64,000 nt of DNA from Mangifera indica (GCF_011075055.1 NW_025401198.1:22717-86716), one strand, 5' to 3'. Shown: positions 36,562 to 49,370, numbered from the stretch's first letter. Made by a program: numbers and translations. Notes: generated by a model from the letters alone, not told the origin.

Positions 36562-36852
36562 TAGGGCTAGACTTGAACTAAACCCGTTCGAACTCGATTT
36601 GAACGAGCTTGAAATGACTCAGTCCTAGTCAAGCTCGAGCTACTTGTTAGATTTTCTAATTAAAAATTTTGATACAAAACGATATCGTTTTGATAAGTAT
36701 ATATTAAAACGACGTCATTTTAATAACAAAAAAAAAAATCAAACTGAATTCAAATCGAGTTCAAACTTAGTTTTCATAAACTCGACGAGCTCAAACTCAA
36801 CTATATGTAAACCAAGTTGAGTCAAGCTTGACTCGGCTCGAATCCAACCCTA
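36562..36852. mobile_element. hAT-like MITE with perfect 8-bp TSD
   Basis: The ends TAGGGCTAGACTTGAAC and CTCGAATCCAACCCTA form imperfect terminal inverted repeats. They are flanked by identical TCGATAAC at 36554-36561 and 36853-36860. The 291-bp interior carries two AAAACGA-type palindromes (GATATC and GACGTC centres) around 36675-36720 and no coding frame. A closely related copy lies at 57264-57527. Confidence 0.88.
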
Positions 36853-36860
36853 TCGATAAC

Positions 36861-38438
36861 CCTCCTTATGTGCTATATGATGAAAAATACCTTCCACTCA
36901 TCTACATATTGGAAATTATCAATAGCCTCCAACTATTTTCATTATACATACTCGACAAACATTCAAAAAATACACCATCCTCATCTTTCATCCTGTGTTA
37001 CTTGTATAGTGACTGTGAATCACATATGATGACAAAATTATCTTAAATCACCCATTTTAAAACTAATCTCAACAATAATCAATTTTAAACCTATTTTAAC
37101 ATAAAATTACTGAAAATTTTAATGAAAATTGCAATTGATTCAAACCATTTTACACAAAACAGAGTCTTATTAGACAGCATGCAATTTATGCAAAGTAACT
37201 AAATCTCAACATTATAAGCAATGCTAACCTTTTTATCCATTCTAATCACAAAAAAATAATTGAAATTATCAAAAATCTCATTGAAAATTGGAATGTATGG
37301 TTTTCTCTCACCATACAGGTTGACTATATAATAATACATCATTATTTATATATAAAATCATATATAAAAATTATATACATAACACTGCTCCTTGTGTTTA
37401 GCTGTGAGGCTTCAATTTGTGGCCAAAATCAGGGCTTTGGACTGATAAATCTTTTGAGGGTTGGATTCTTTTGCAGCTTTTCTAAACTCTTATTGGAGTT
37501 CAAATAGAATAAATTGAGCTTTAAGTCATATATTAAACTTTCTTTTATAAATAAAGGAAATTCAAATTTATTTAAATATTCGGGTTTAAATTAACTCAAC
37601 CAAAGCTTCTCCCACAAAAGTTAGGGTTAAAGTTTTGCATTTCAAGGCATGGACTATCCCAAACCCTTTTGTAAGAAAAGGATTTTTTTTTTTTTTAATA
37701 GAATTTTGTAATTGGTGTAACTTAAACCTGAGACTGCAATTACACATGATCATACATTTTGAAAAAATATAATTTGAATTATATATTTAAGTATTAAATA
37801 TACAAAACTGATTAAATATTATTCTAATAATTATTTAAGTACATCGGATCAAGTTCAGATTGGGTCTAAAAACAATAATAGAAAATGAAATCATGACATG
37901 CGAAATAGTACATCGAAGAGTGAATGACACTTTAACACACCAGTGTAATATCAATTGCGCTGAGACTCGTAACATAGAATGTGACACTTATAATATAAAA
38001 CAAACCCTCGAAAAATTTCTTGCGAGGCCGGTATATGAAATCCCATAGAGGAAAACAAAAGCAAAACACAAAATCAACTTTGTGATCAGATCATGACCAT
38101 TATTATCATAATCAGTTTATCCATATTGAACTAGCATAGATCATTATGATTATCATTGCTGCCACCACCACCACCATCAAAATTGCCATGAAGATTCTTT
38201 GCTTTGCTTATACCCAGACAAACTATTGAAAAGTAAAACAAGCTCATACAGAGAAAAACAGTAAAAAAAGAAACATGAACAACGAAACTACAGCCGCCCC
38301 GCGTATATAATGGCACAGCAAGAGAAATAACTGTATCTACAACCTCGACCATGGTCACTCACCCCCTATCAATTCACTTCACGCATATCAATAAAGCAGT
38401 ATACAACAGTAAGTTGATTGGAAATTTTTTACCTCTAG
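36861..38438. other. Intergenic DNA and probable 3' flank of the desaturase gene
   Basis: No coding frame is supported. A fragment near 37318-37390 shares ATATACATAACACTGCTC with the right end of the palindromic MITE family. The segment at about 38100-38438 may include alternative 3' ends of the desaturase transcript. Confidence 0.4.
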
Positions 38439-38444
38439 TTTATT
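38439..38444 (-). terminator. Candidate polyadenylation signal of the desaturase gene
   Basis: AATAAA on the minus strand lies 57 bases beyond the stop codon. That is within the range for a plant near-upstream element, but such hexamers are common by chance in AT-rich DNA. Confidence 0.4.
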
Positions 38445-38501
38445 GTTGTGTGTGAGGCTTGCAACAAGTAGCGAAACTGGAGATGTTGATTGAGTCTGCA
38501 C

Positions 38502-41500
38502 TTAGAGTTGCACCTGTCTGTCGAAAATCCAACTGAATGGTATGATGGGTCCTTGCTTGGCACGTCCTTGAGCCCTCTCCTCCAGCCTTCTGATTCTCGG
38601 AGGTAATCCACAAACATATTCTTGAGCTTTCCGTCCTTCACCTGAAAGTCCAGTTAGCTGATCAACCTTCCATCTGCCGACCAAGAATTCCATTATGTCT
38701 GCATAGTCCTTAGCAGTGTAGACACCAAGTCGCTGAGCAACAGCTGAGAAATGCTCGAAAAGATCATCATCATGGCCATCATACATCAAGTGAGCTGGCA
38801 TGGAGATTTTCTTCCTCATCATGTCAGCAAAAGCCATGATAGTTCCATCAGGATCAATCTCAAAGAGCTTTTCCACTATCTTGGTGTACGCAGTCTCATG
38901 GCGCTTCTCATCAGCAGCAATTATACCACATATTTGAGCCAATTTCATATCTCCCTGCTCCTTGGCATGACGAGCAGTGTTTCCATGCGAAATAAAGGTC
39001 GCCCTTTCTTGGAATGAAGTGTAGATGAAACCAAGGTAGGGATTGTTCTCTGTCCTGGGATCCTATGAAATGATACCCATAATAACAGAAAAAGATTAAT
39101 TTAAGAAAATACTATTTTAACCATATTCATAAATTTGAATAGAAGAGAAAAAACATAGATGGCCCGGTTAGACAGTGAACTCTCAGGTGATTGGCTCCAT
39201 AATCTCACATATTTGTACAAGATGGGATACCAAACAGACTGATGAACATATGTCAGCAGTGGATGCATAATTACAAAATCTTGTGTTTGTGTGCATGCTT
39301 TTTATGTGCCGGTGTGTGCACACATGCATGTATCTATGATTTTTAATATTGTGAATTACTTATTGAATGATGTTCAGATAGAAGGGTACTAATTTAAGAG
39401 GTAAGGATCTTACCATTCCTGATCCAATCAAATACTGAATTGTCTTCTCAATTTGTCTCATGTCTACTCGTCCGCACAGGTAGAGATACTTATTGAGAAG
39501 GTCTCCATGCCTATTCTCTTCAGCAGTCCATGCCCTAGTCCAAATAGCCCAAGAAGTTGGGCTTGCACCTGTTTCATCGCGAACTCCATCCAAGGTATTA
39601 AGCATAGTTTGATAAGTAGGAAGGGCTTCTTCTGTGATCATATCTCCAACCAAAACAACAAAGTAATCATCCGGAATCTCTTTTGCCCTCTCCCTCAGTT
39701 CCTTAACTTGATCATGAAATCCATCAGATGCAGGATCTGGCAGAAAATCTTGTGGTTGCCAGCACTTCTCAACCGGCTTCAGGTGAACCAAAATGTTCTG
39801 CTCAGCCCAATCCTCCAAGGACTTAAAGATCTCAATCTTTTGGGGAGGCATCGAGTGGGTGACTTGAACATGAACCTCTCGAGGAGGTGTAAAAGGCTTC
39901 TTGAGACTGTCAACCTCCCTGGATCAAGCAGAAGAATTCAGGATCAGGTACTCAGTTCAGATTGGATTCATCACAACAGTAATTAAAGCTTAAACGATCC
40001 AAAGCAACAGAAGCTCATAACATATATATGAATAGTTGTAAGTTTTGAACACCCAATCATATCCAAAACACAAACATATGGAGCAGGAACTAAAGAAGCA
40101 TAACACATTACTGTTTGTAATTCCGGCATATACAAGCAAAATTAAACCAGGATTTTCATCCAGCTATTTACATTTTCTTAATGCATTTTAATACTGGATT
40201 AGTCAAAAACACATGAATTCATAAACTAATCGGCCAGGCTTGTCATCGACTAAGAAGTAGGTACATAAATAATGTATATGGAAAACATTAAATAGTTATT
40301 TGACTGAGAATCTGTATTCTAGCATCATGGAGGGGAAAAATATCACCGTTCTAAAAGCTCAAGCTGATGGCAAATTGTGCAATTGATCAGTATAAGATGC
40401 TCATGGGAGAGACATAAAAAACGCTTTACATTTATGGACACAATAAATTTAATATATAAAATAAGGCAGGACCACCACAAAGTAGTTCACTAATAAATAC
40501 CAAAACCAAAACAAGGGGAAGAGAGTAAAATAAATATTTCTTCCATTCTCCCAAACATGACCAGCAGCTCAAGAAAGAGATGTGAAACAAGAAACCAATG
40601 CAAAATGATTGCTCACCAAAACTAGGTTCACCAACTAGAGTTTTTTACTTCAAAAAATATTAAGAACAATTGAAGTACAAAATGTGTCTTGGAATATGAA
40701 TAACTGAAAGAAGCAAGTATTAACCAAAAGAGAAATACTTGGGACTAAATCATAAACAAATTCAATAAACTCACTTATAATCAGAAAGAGAAAAGCATGC
40801 ATAAAAAACTTCCAATGGTATAATAGCCACAAAGATTGATTTGTTAACCAACAACAAGACAAAACAAAGTTAGTTCAAAATCATTTCAAAAGGGTTTTTC
40901 CATCTTTAGAATTGGAACTTTTTTTTTTTTTTTTTTGCTTTCCTTAAACTAAAGCTAAAATTTAAAACTAGGCCAAAGATCCACCAACCATTAACAATGC
41001 AAGGGATGGATTATTAAAAAGAATAATCTATGCATAAAGGTATCAAACCACTTTCACCAACTTGAATATCTTTTCTAAAGATGTAAATTCAACCACAATT
41101 TGATAAAGACAAAAGAAAAGATAAATAAGATAGCAAAAGCAATGAAATATTGCTTCAACTTGCCAACCAAAATTCGCATAAGCATGCTAAGCAAATTAAA
41201 ACCCAAAAAAAGTACATCAAGAATCATTGATCATATTTCAAAATCACAAAAGTGAAGAGTAATGAACCAATGAACAATACATGAAAAACATAACAAAAGC
41301 AAGTTAAGCAAAAGAAGTAAAAACACAAACGCCCTTAGTTTCCACCTAAGAAAGCTTGTCCTTAAGATGGAAAATCCAATATCATTCGAGAAGCGTCTAA
41401 ATAAAGACAAAAACAACTTCAACCACCAAGAAAGTAAGAAACAAACAGCTGGGCAGGCATGCACACACTTGACGCAAAATAAAAATAATATATAATTGAA

Positions 41501-42507
41501 ATAAATAAAATTAAACCGGGGGCATCAACGATTATATGCAAATGGAATATTCACCAACGAAAATTCAACTGAAGAAACATTGTAAGAAATAATATATAAT
41601 AATGACCAAAAATATCAATAATTAAGTGAAAACAGACACTCCTATGTATGAAAATGAATAATAGGAAAAATCAAATATCTTAAACCAACTCCAACACCTC
41701 CTAATGGAAAATGATATACAAAAAATTGTGCAAAACTATGAAACCAGAGAGTGCATTAAATACCCTCAAATCAAACAGAACAAATTTCAACCACCTTATG
41801 AAAAACTTGTTTTGAATTTCTCAAATGACCTTGAAAATGCAAGAACAAAGTAAATGACTATTGTTGCAAAGCATATTCAGCATCTTTTCATTTTATTACG
41901 TCATTAAAATTCATGAATCATGATACACTGCAAGTAATGAAAACAAAGTAAAATCAGTCATCACAATCGCTCCAACCTTTTAATATGAAATAAAAAACAA
42001 ATACTAAATAACCCTCCAAAAATTAAAGTTCAGTGAAATGAACAAATTGAAATAAGAACTCAAATAAAATTCATACATTAAATGCATGAACTTGAATGAC
42101 TCACGTCCAAGAGAAAAACCAAATCCACAAATTTCACAACCAAAACAAATCCCCCTATCAAAAAAATAAAAAATTTGATAAAACGGTAAAGCAACGAAGT
42201 GAAAACTTCACCACAAAACAGCAACGCATCAAAGGGTTAAACAACAAGATAAAAACCAACCCAGATGAAGACACACAGAGGGAAAAAACATAAACCCAGA
42301 TCCAAAACAAGAAAAATGAAAACTTGAGAGAGAAAAAAAGAACAAAAGAAGAAAAGAAAAAGGTACTGAAATGAAGACTGACTTGGAGTTAGAGCGAAGA
42401 GTGGAAGCCATGGAGAACTTGGGAGATCTGCGACTGGCCATTTGAGGAAGAGCAAAACAAGGAACTTTGTGGGATGGGGTGGTGAAAGTTGAGAGCTTTA
42501 GAGCCAT
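38502..42507 (-). CDS. FAB2: Plastid stearoyl-[acyl-carrier-protein] 9-desaturase
   Basis: This soluble di-iron enzyme of the plastid stroma inserts the delta-9 double bond into stearoyl-ACP to give oleoyl-ACP, using reduced ferredoxin and oxygen. Three exons on the minus strand are 42507-42383, 39918-39414 and 39062-38502, all with GT-AG borders, giving 396 residues, the usual precursor length. The N-terminus [10 protein letters not shown] and the following Ser/Arg-rich region are a plastid transit peptide. [17 protein letters not shown] starts the conserved part near residue 65. The paired iron-binding motifs EENRHG (175-180) and DEKRHE (261-266) are intact, as is the C-terminus WIFDRQVQL. 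Intron 1 (2.46 kb) is long. A TATA box and a MITE lie upstream. The family has several paralogues, so the FAB2/SSI2 name reflects the family and not proven orthology. Confidence 0.96.
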
Positions 42508-42630
42508 TGAAGGATTGATTAATGAAGAAGATTGAAGGGCTTGGATGGTTTTTGGAATTGTTAGCAGCTTGACAGTTCTGCTCCACGGGGGAGAAAGTGA
42601 CCTAAATAGTTAAAAACGCAGTGGCAAGAA

Positions 42631-42643
42631 GCAATATATAAAG
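42631..42643 (-). promoter_or_regulatory. Candidate TATA box of the desaturase gene
   Basis: The minus strand reads CTTTATATATTGC about 125 bases upstream of the start codon, which would put transcription start near 42600. The position and sequence suit a core promoter, but no transcript data are available. Confidence 0.55.
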
Positions 42644-42740
42644 CCCAAGTAGGAGAAATTTTTTTAAAAAAATTTTTATTCATGAAAATAAAAGCAAATT
42701 TATTAATTTTTTATTAAAATAATCATTACAATTCTATATA

Positions 42741-43155
42741 GGCCAAAGGACAACGTTGGGCGGAAACCACCTTTTTTTTGGCCTCTTTATCAGACAAAAA
42801 TTATTCATTTTTATTTAATAAAATCAGTCTAATAAAAATATCAACGAAGGGAAAAAATGATAGTAGAAAGGCCCATCGACAGGGGGAACGGCAACCAATT
42901 ACTAGAGATAGAAGAAAAATGTCTAGGAAGAAAAACAGTTTATATAAATTTAATTATAGATGAAATTATTAATTTTTTATATTAAGAGAGAAAAATTATA
43001 TAAATTTTATGGTTTTAAGATTTAACGATAAAATATTAATTTTATTTTTATCTTTAATATAAATTAGTTTATAAATAGATATTTAAACTTTTTATTTATT
43101 GTGAATATATTTTTGAGATTAGGGTAAAAATTGAGTGGGAAATAGTTTGTTGGCC
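42741..43155. mobile_element. Mutator-like MITE, copy 2, in the desaturase promoter region
   Basis: It begins GGCCAAAGGACAAC and ends GGGAAATAGTTTGTTGGCC. The 9-bp flanks TTCTATATA (42732-42740) and TTCTGTATA (43156-43164) differ at one base. The right 150 bases are clearly related to those of the copy at 11517-11974. It starts about 100 bp upstream of the desaturase TATA box, so it may influence that promoter; this is inference. Confidence 0.75.
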
Positions 43156-43205
43156 TTCTGTATATTATCTGGGTATCATTGAGTAGCTTAACTTGTTGGG
43201 CCATT

Positions 43206-43898
43206 TTAAAATTATATTTAATAGGTATAATATATCCAAAGAATGGGTGGGGCAGGTTGATATGACTGGATCAAAATGGATATGAGTTCAAAATAAATCA
43301 ATAAAAATAGATAAAGAAAATATAAACTTATATTTGGGCTTGAAGGTACGGATAGACCTATTTGATGCCTCTTTTTAATATGTTGTGTCAAACAATCAAA
43401 TTTTGAATTTGATACAAGTTAAATGGGATGTTTGAATTAGTTTAAATTCCTATCATTTATAAAATCAAGCTTAATCTTTGATTCAAACTCGATTATTTTA
43501 ATCTAAGTTCAATTAGTTTAAATTAAATCTAGTTTGAGTTGAATAATGATTTTATGAGTTTAATAAGAGTAAAATATAAAAAAATTTCAAGAAATGGTAA
43601 ATAAATTAAAGAAGATTAGTTGTCGAGATGTTGTTACTCTCTCGAGCTTTCGATTATGATGTAAGAGTTTGTATAGAAGGTAATGTTATCAATAAGTTAA
43701 CACAATATAAAAATATATATACGAGGGTAAATGGGTAATTACATTTCATAAAAGTTTGTGAATATTTTTCAAAAAAATGTTAATAAATAATATGTTATGT
43801 AATCTATGTGAAGTTTCCATTTAAATGTTATAAATATTTACTTATATTATGACTTTTAATTTATTAATAGAAAAATTCAAAAAAAAATCTCTCGTTAG

Positions 43899-43943
<45 letters not shown>

Positions 43944-45690
43944 AATTTATTTTAAAAATTTGTGTGTAAAAATATTTAAAGGCCCCCTTTTTCATGCCTT
44001 CATTTTTTTCAAAACATGCAATGCGCATTATTCAAATTTTATAAAAGACTTATTTTTCACAAATCTCAGAGATTTTGTTCTTTAATTTTTGTCTAATGTT
44101 TTTCATTTAATAAAGTCAAAATCCTCATGTTACAGCACATGACTTAATTGGGTTAAAGGGGAGGTCAATAGGTCAATTCATCTTATTCAAAATAGGAAAG
44201 TTTCTTCTAAATGAAAATGACCTCACATTCATAAAATTATATACATCAATTCATGGTAAACCTTATTTAATATTTATAACCATCAAATACTAAAATTTGT
44301 AATGAATTATTATTGTTATAATATTAATTCAACTAAAAAGTTTATGGATCTTATCGAAAAAGCAAAAAATTATGTACTATAATTTTTTTTTTTTTTTATA
44401 AGCCAAAAACTAATTTTCACCCATAGTTTGATGAATGACAAATCTCACTACTTATGCTTGAAAAAAAAATTATTTCACACCTATATGATAAAATCAATAG
44501 TTATTTATGTCATATTCGCAAATATTATAATAGAGTTAATAACAATGTTTTTAGAATCAAATCAGTGATCAAATCGATTGTCTCATTAGTTTATGGTTCA
44601 ATCAGAAATCAATCAGTTCAACTTATTATCAAATTATAATGAATTTTTTAAAATAATATCATATTAACCAACAGATTTTGCTTAAAAATTTATAAAAAAA
44701 TAAAATCAATTAAGATACTCAAACCTATGGTGATTATAATATATCTTTTTTAAAAAGTGACAATTATTCATCTAATTTCAATGAAACAATTAGATGAAAA
44801 AAAATGTCTCATCTCATCATACAGAAAAAAATATAATTCTCCAAATCATTGTCTATAGAAAATATTTCAATGAATATGAGAAATATTTTTTTTTCTTTTT
44901 CATTTTGTTTTTAAACTTATATTTTCATTATAGACCTTTAAAAATGAAAAATTAAATAATTGCCCTAAACATTAGGGGCTTAAAAAAATTGTCCAAATCT
45001 ACATAACTTAAGCAAAAATGCCCCTTTTACATTAAATAAGTGAAATGCACTCATATATAAACCAACAAAATTCATATTCCCACCCAAAATTCCCCTAAAT
45101 TCATTGTTGCAAAATTTGAAGAATTCTCGAGGCTTTCCATGTACCTCCAACTATAGCACAATCTTTGGCTTTTCTCTAACATTTTTGCAACTTTTCGGTG
45201 ACAAAAATGGAAAAAAAGGCGAGCACATAATCTCTTATCTTGTTTGAATCATTTTGGTGCTTAGATTTTACCAATTAGATGAAAATTTTAGGTATTATTA
45301 GTTTAGGATTTTTGTTTTTGAACAACTAATTTGTGGCTTGATTTTTACTTGTTTTGGATGAGTTAGTTTAGGGCTATTGTGTTTTAGTAAATGTATAATC
45401 ATTTGTTGTTGAAATGGTAGTCGGAAAATGAGATCTTGGTTGAAAATTTGGTATTTTGAAATTAGAAAGTCACCTCGAGTGAGAAATATTCAACCAAAAG
45501 AATCCTCGGTTTGATAAATATCCTCCGAGTTGAATCGAAACCACAGGGGAGGGGGGAAATACAATTTTTTAAACAATAACTACATTGGGGGGGTCTATAG
45601 AGGAACCCATAAGGAGGGAAGAAATTGTGCTTTTTTGAAAAGTATCCTATGGGGAAGGAGGAAATTTTGATTTGTTAAACAATGATACCC
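43206..45690. repeat. Segment A of a large direct duplication
   Basis: This segment is collinear with 50771-53325 from AAAATTATATKTAATAGGTATAAT to GATTTGTTAAACAATGATACCCATG. Shared landmarks include GATCAAAATGGATATGAG, AAAACATGCAATGC and GGCTTTCC followed by GTACCTCCAAC. Small indels and many substitutions separate the copies. It is AT-rich with no intact gene. It leads into the minisatellite and the DUF1985 pseudogene, so it may be the 5' part of one larger transposon. Confidence 0.85.
43914..43938. repeat. Short AT microsatellite
   Basis: An uninterrupted AT run of about 12 dinucleotides follows an A-run. Segment B has a much shorter run at the matching place. Confidence 0.8.
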
Positions 45691-45856
45691 ATGGGATCTC
45701 AGAAGGAAGGGGTGATGAGTTTTTATTTTGGACCTGTAGGAAAGGGAGAAATTGATAAAAGGACAAATTGATATTTTTAAACATTTAGGATCTACAAGAG
45801 AGTAAGAAATCGTTAAGGGGGTAAATTGATATTTTGTCTAAATCTAGGGTTTATTG

Positions 45857-46523
45857 ATGTATAGTTTTTGAATTTTATATCTGTTTTTTCACATTATAGG
45901 GTTTTCGACATGTAGTTTTCGAATTTTAGGTTTTTTTTTTTTATCATTCCTAAGTTTTTCAATATGTAGTTTTCAAATTTTATATCTGTTTTTTATTTTT
46001 GTTTTTCTTGGTTTTTGATATGTCATTTTGAATTTTAAGTCGATTTTTTGGTTTTAGCAAATTTTCGGCATATAGTTTTTAAATTTAAGTTTCGTTTTTC
46101 AATTTCTGTAATTCCTAGGCTTTTTTATGTATAGTTTTCGATTTTCAGACCTATTTTTGGTATTTGCCATTCTTGGATTTTTTTGACATTTAGTTTTCTA
46201 ATTTCAAGTTAATTTTTCAATTTTTTTTTCATTCTAAGGTATTTCAACATATAATTTTTGAATTTTAGATTGGTTTTTCGATTTTTGTCATTTTAAAGTT
46301 TTTTAATGTATAGTTTTTTGAATTTCAGATTGATTTTTTTTATTTTTATTATTCTAGGGCTTTTTGACATGTAATTTTTAAATTCCAAATCCAATTTTTT
46401 ATTTTTTTTCATTCTAGGTTTTTAGATATATAGTTTTTGAATTTTAAATCGATTTTTTTAGTTTAAAGTTTTTTGACATATAGTTTTCAAATTTGAAGTC
46501 TGTTTTTTATTTTTGTATTTGAT
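45857..46523. repeat. Minisatellite, about 12 units of 50-62 bp
   Basis: Each unit contains TATAGTTTTYGAATTTYA followed by a T-rich stretch, CATTCTAGG-like bases and TTTTTGACA. The units are diverged but in register. The repeat lies just before the DUF1985-like coding remnant and is absent from segment B, which ends before it. Confidence 0.85.
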
Positions 46524-46592
46524 TATATATATATATTTTTTTTTTTGAAATTCTTATCAACTTTGATATGATAATAATTTCATTTTTATAAG

Positions 46593-47980
46593 ATGTTACC
46601 TAAAAAAGAAAACATGTGGACCCTAGCAATCAATTAAGAATCCCAAATAAGGCACCATACTTTCAAGCAGAGGTTGCTTCTTGTATACAACAAAACTCAA
46701 TGTTCAAGATCAAATCTACATTGACACAAACACAATTGTGGTGGTTTGAGAGGATTTATTTTGGGTATTTGCTACGATTACTAGATACGAAATTTAACAT
46801 AGTGTTGGTACACTCATTCATGTTGCAACAATTGTATCGGAGATTAGGGAGAAATGAGTTTTGGTTTAAGATTAATGAGGTTAACATGAAATTCAGCCCA
46901 TTCAGGTTTGCAATTATGATCGGGCTACCATTCAATCAGATCACTGTTATTTCATCATATATTCCATGAGGTTTTAGAGATAAGGTTCAAGAGACCTATT
47001 TTTGGGATGTTAGAAGGTCCAATATCATGATTTGAAGCGAGTTTTCTCGACGAGACCATAGGGAGATGACGATATCACTGTCGTCAAAATGGTTCTGTTG
47101 TATTGTCTTCACATGATGTTATTGGGGAACGACAAATGAAAGATATCTATAGAATATCTCTAGTTGGTCGATCATTTGAATGGTTTCAATTCCTACCCAT
47201 GGTGTGTTTTGGTGTGAAAAATGACATACAAGTCGATGACTTAGGTGAGTTAAAGGATCTGCTCCAATCAAATGATAGATATGTATAAATATGACATCCA
47301 CAGGTTCTCACTCGCATTCCAAGTAATTGTATATTTGTTAATTATATATGTTGATTGCCAAAGGGAAAAAATTATTAATTGTATTTAAACATTAATGTTT
47401 ACATTACAGTTTTGGATTTACAAGACGATCAAGACCTTGTATAATTAGGTAGGCTTGGTTGTTATTGATATGTCTCCACAAATGTCCAGATGACATATGA
47501 GAGATATTCCTAGATAGATTTATATAAGAATTATATTCACCAGTGATAAAGTATGTAACTGTTAATTAATTAGTTGATTAATTTATTGATTAATACAAAT
47601 ATATTTAATTATATATCTGAATGAGTAAGATGATGTTACTTTCTTACTTCAACCATCACCGATTGAGAAGGCTATATAATGGTATGCTTACATTATTGCC
47701 TACATGAGTGTGTCAGATCCCTAGTCATCCTCATGCTCCTCAATGCCCTTAAATGAAACTTCTTTGACTAAGCCACTTGTGGACATTCAGACCCCTAGTC
47801 ATAAGACACATGTTGATGTTTAGACCCTTGTTATCGAGCACCCCATGCACGAGTGCCCATCCACTGTGTCACCCATTTATCATTCAGATCTAAACGATGA
47901 AACATCATCTAGATTAAGAATCAAGGAAAAGCAAGGATCTTCTCTAATGAAAGATGACCCTTTATTGTCTAAATCTACAT
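46593..47980 (+). pseudogene. DUF1985-like (Ulp1-transposon-associated) protein fragment
   Basis: An ATG at 46593 reads MLPKKENM, then the frame shifts to give SNQLRIPNKAPYFQAEVASC, FERIYFGYLLRLLDTKFN, VLVHSFMLQQLYRR and EFWFKINEVNMKFSPFRFAI, then GLPF. This matches the general pattern of DUF1985 proteins, which occur in plants with Ulp1-type cysteine protease domains in Mutator-like transposons. After further shifts, TVVKMVLLYCLHMMLLGND and DIHRFSLAFQVIVY continue the family pattern to about 47330. A Ser/Pro-rich, stop-interrupted linker runs to 47980. No Ulp1 catalytic domain was seen; a solo LTR interrupts the region at 47988. Confidence 0.68.
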
Positions 47981-48059
47981 AATGAAATGTAATACCCTCA
48001 GGTACATTTTAGGAGCATTTATATCTTTTGACCCTATTTTGAGATATTTTCAATTTTAA

Positions 48060-48213
<154 letters not shown>

Positions 48214-48810
48214 ATGTATATATATAGATGTATGTGTGTTTTGTTATACATATATATAATATGGACAAAAAAAAAAAGATAAAGTTGTCTTACATAGATT
48301 TGGATATATATAAAGAGAAAAAAAGACAAAACAAAGAAACTTCAAGGCTTTTCCATCATCTTCTGTCCATTCCAACAACCAACATTCTTCAAGTTATTTT
48401 CTTTTGTTTTGTGAAGATAAATGAAGGAATTGAAAGGGTTTTGGAAGACAAAATAAGAAAATGAAACAAAGAATCACTTTGGAAGCCTTGATAACCAAAA
48501 GATCTCTTTCCTTTTCCTTTTACCTATATTTATATGCATGTTATGTGAGTATGTTAGTGTGTTTTGGTGTTGAATTAAAGTGGTTTTGGTGATAAAGGAA
48601 GTAAAACAAAGAGGAGGGAGTCAACTTGTAAAGATTGACTTGAAACAAGGTAAGGGATATTATCCTTGATGTGTTTCATGTTTTATGCTTTTGGTTCCTT
48701 AGATCTATGTTATAAATGATGATTTTGAAGTTGAGAAATGTTGTTTTGTCATTTGAGGTATCTATATGTGTGATTTTGTTCATGAAAGAGAGTTAGATAA
48801 TATTTATAGT

Positions 48811-49370
48811 TTTACCACTGATTTCATCCCTTATCTAAAGAATTATGAGTGCTATTATAGCTTGTTGGAAAGCTCTTTGAATCTTCTTTTTAGTGATATA
48901 TAGCTTGTATGACTTAGAGACCGTTTGGACTATTAAATGGCATGAACAAAAAAACTGTCTTACCAGATAAATAGTGAAGACAGTTTTTTGCTATTAACTT
49001 TATCCCACGTTTTGACTACCTTATCTAATGAATCATAAGTACTAATATAGCTTGTTGGAAAGCTATTTGAATCCTCTTTTCAATGATATATATCTTGTAT
49101 GAATTAGAGATCATTTGGACTATTAAATATTGTATGAACCAAAAGGACTGTTTTACCAAATAAATAATGAAGACAGTTTTTTCCACTGATTTCATCTCAC
49201 GTTTTGACTATCTTATCTAATGAATTATGTCCACTATTATATCTTGTTAGAAAGCTCTTTGAATCCTCTTTTTAACAATATATAACTTGTATGAATTAGA
49301 AACCGTTTGAACTATTAAATGATATGACAAATAAGGTTACCCTGTTAAATAAATAGTTCTGTGAACAGTA
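48811..49370. repeat. Three tandem units of about 185 bp
   Basis: Units start near 48811, 48989 and 49181. Each contains CACTGATTTCATC-like bases, TTATCTAAWGAATYATG, CTTGTTGGAAAGCT and ATATAKCTTGTATGA, then a CTATTAAAT segment. Units are roughly 80-90 percent alike by eye. The third unit has a diverged end. Confidence 0.88.

Noticed and set aside
39453..39986. 177-residue plus-strand frame
   Set aside because: It is antisense to desaturase exon 2, which is intact and conserved on the minus strand.
45190..45260. Short ATG frame (MEKKAST) in segment A resembling a gene start
   Set aside because: It stops after a few codons; segment B has the same context without extending it. It may be a relic of the transposon leader.
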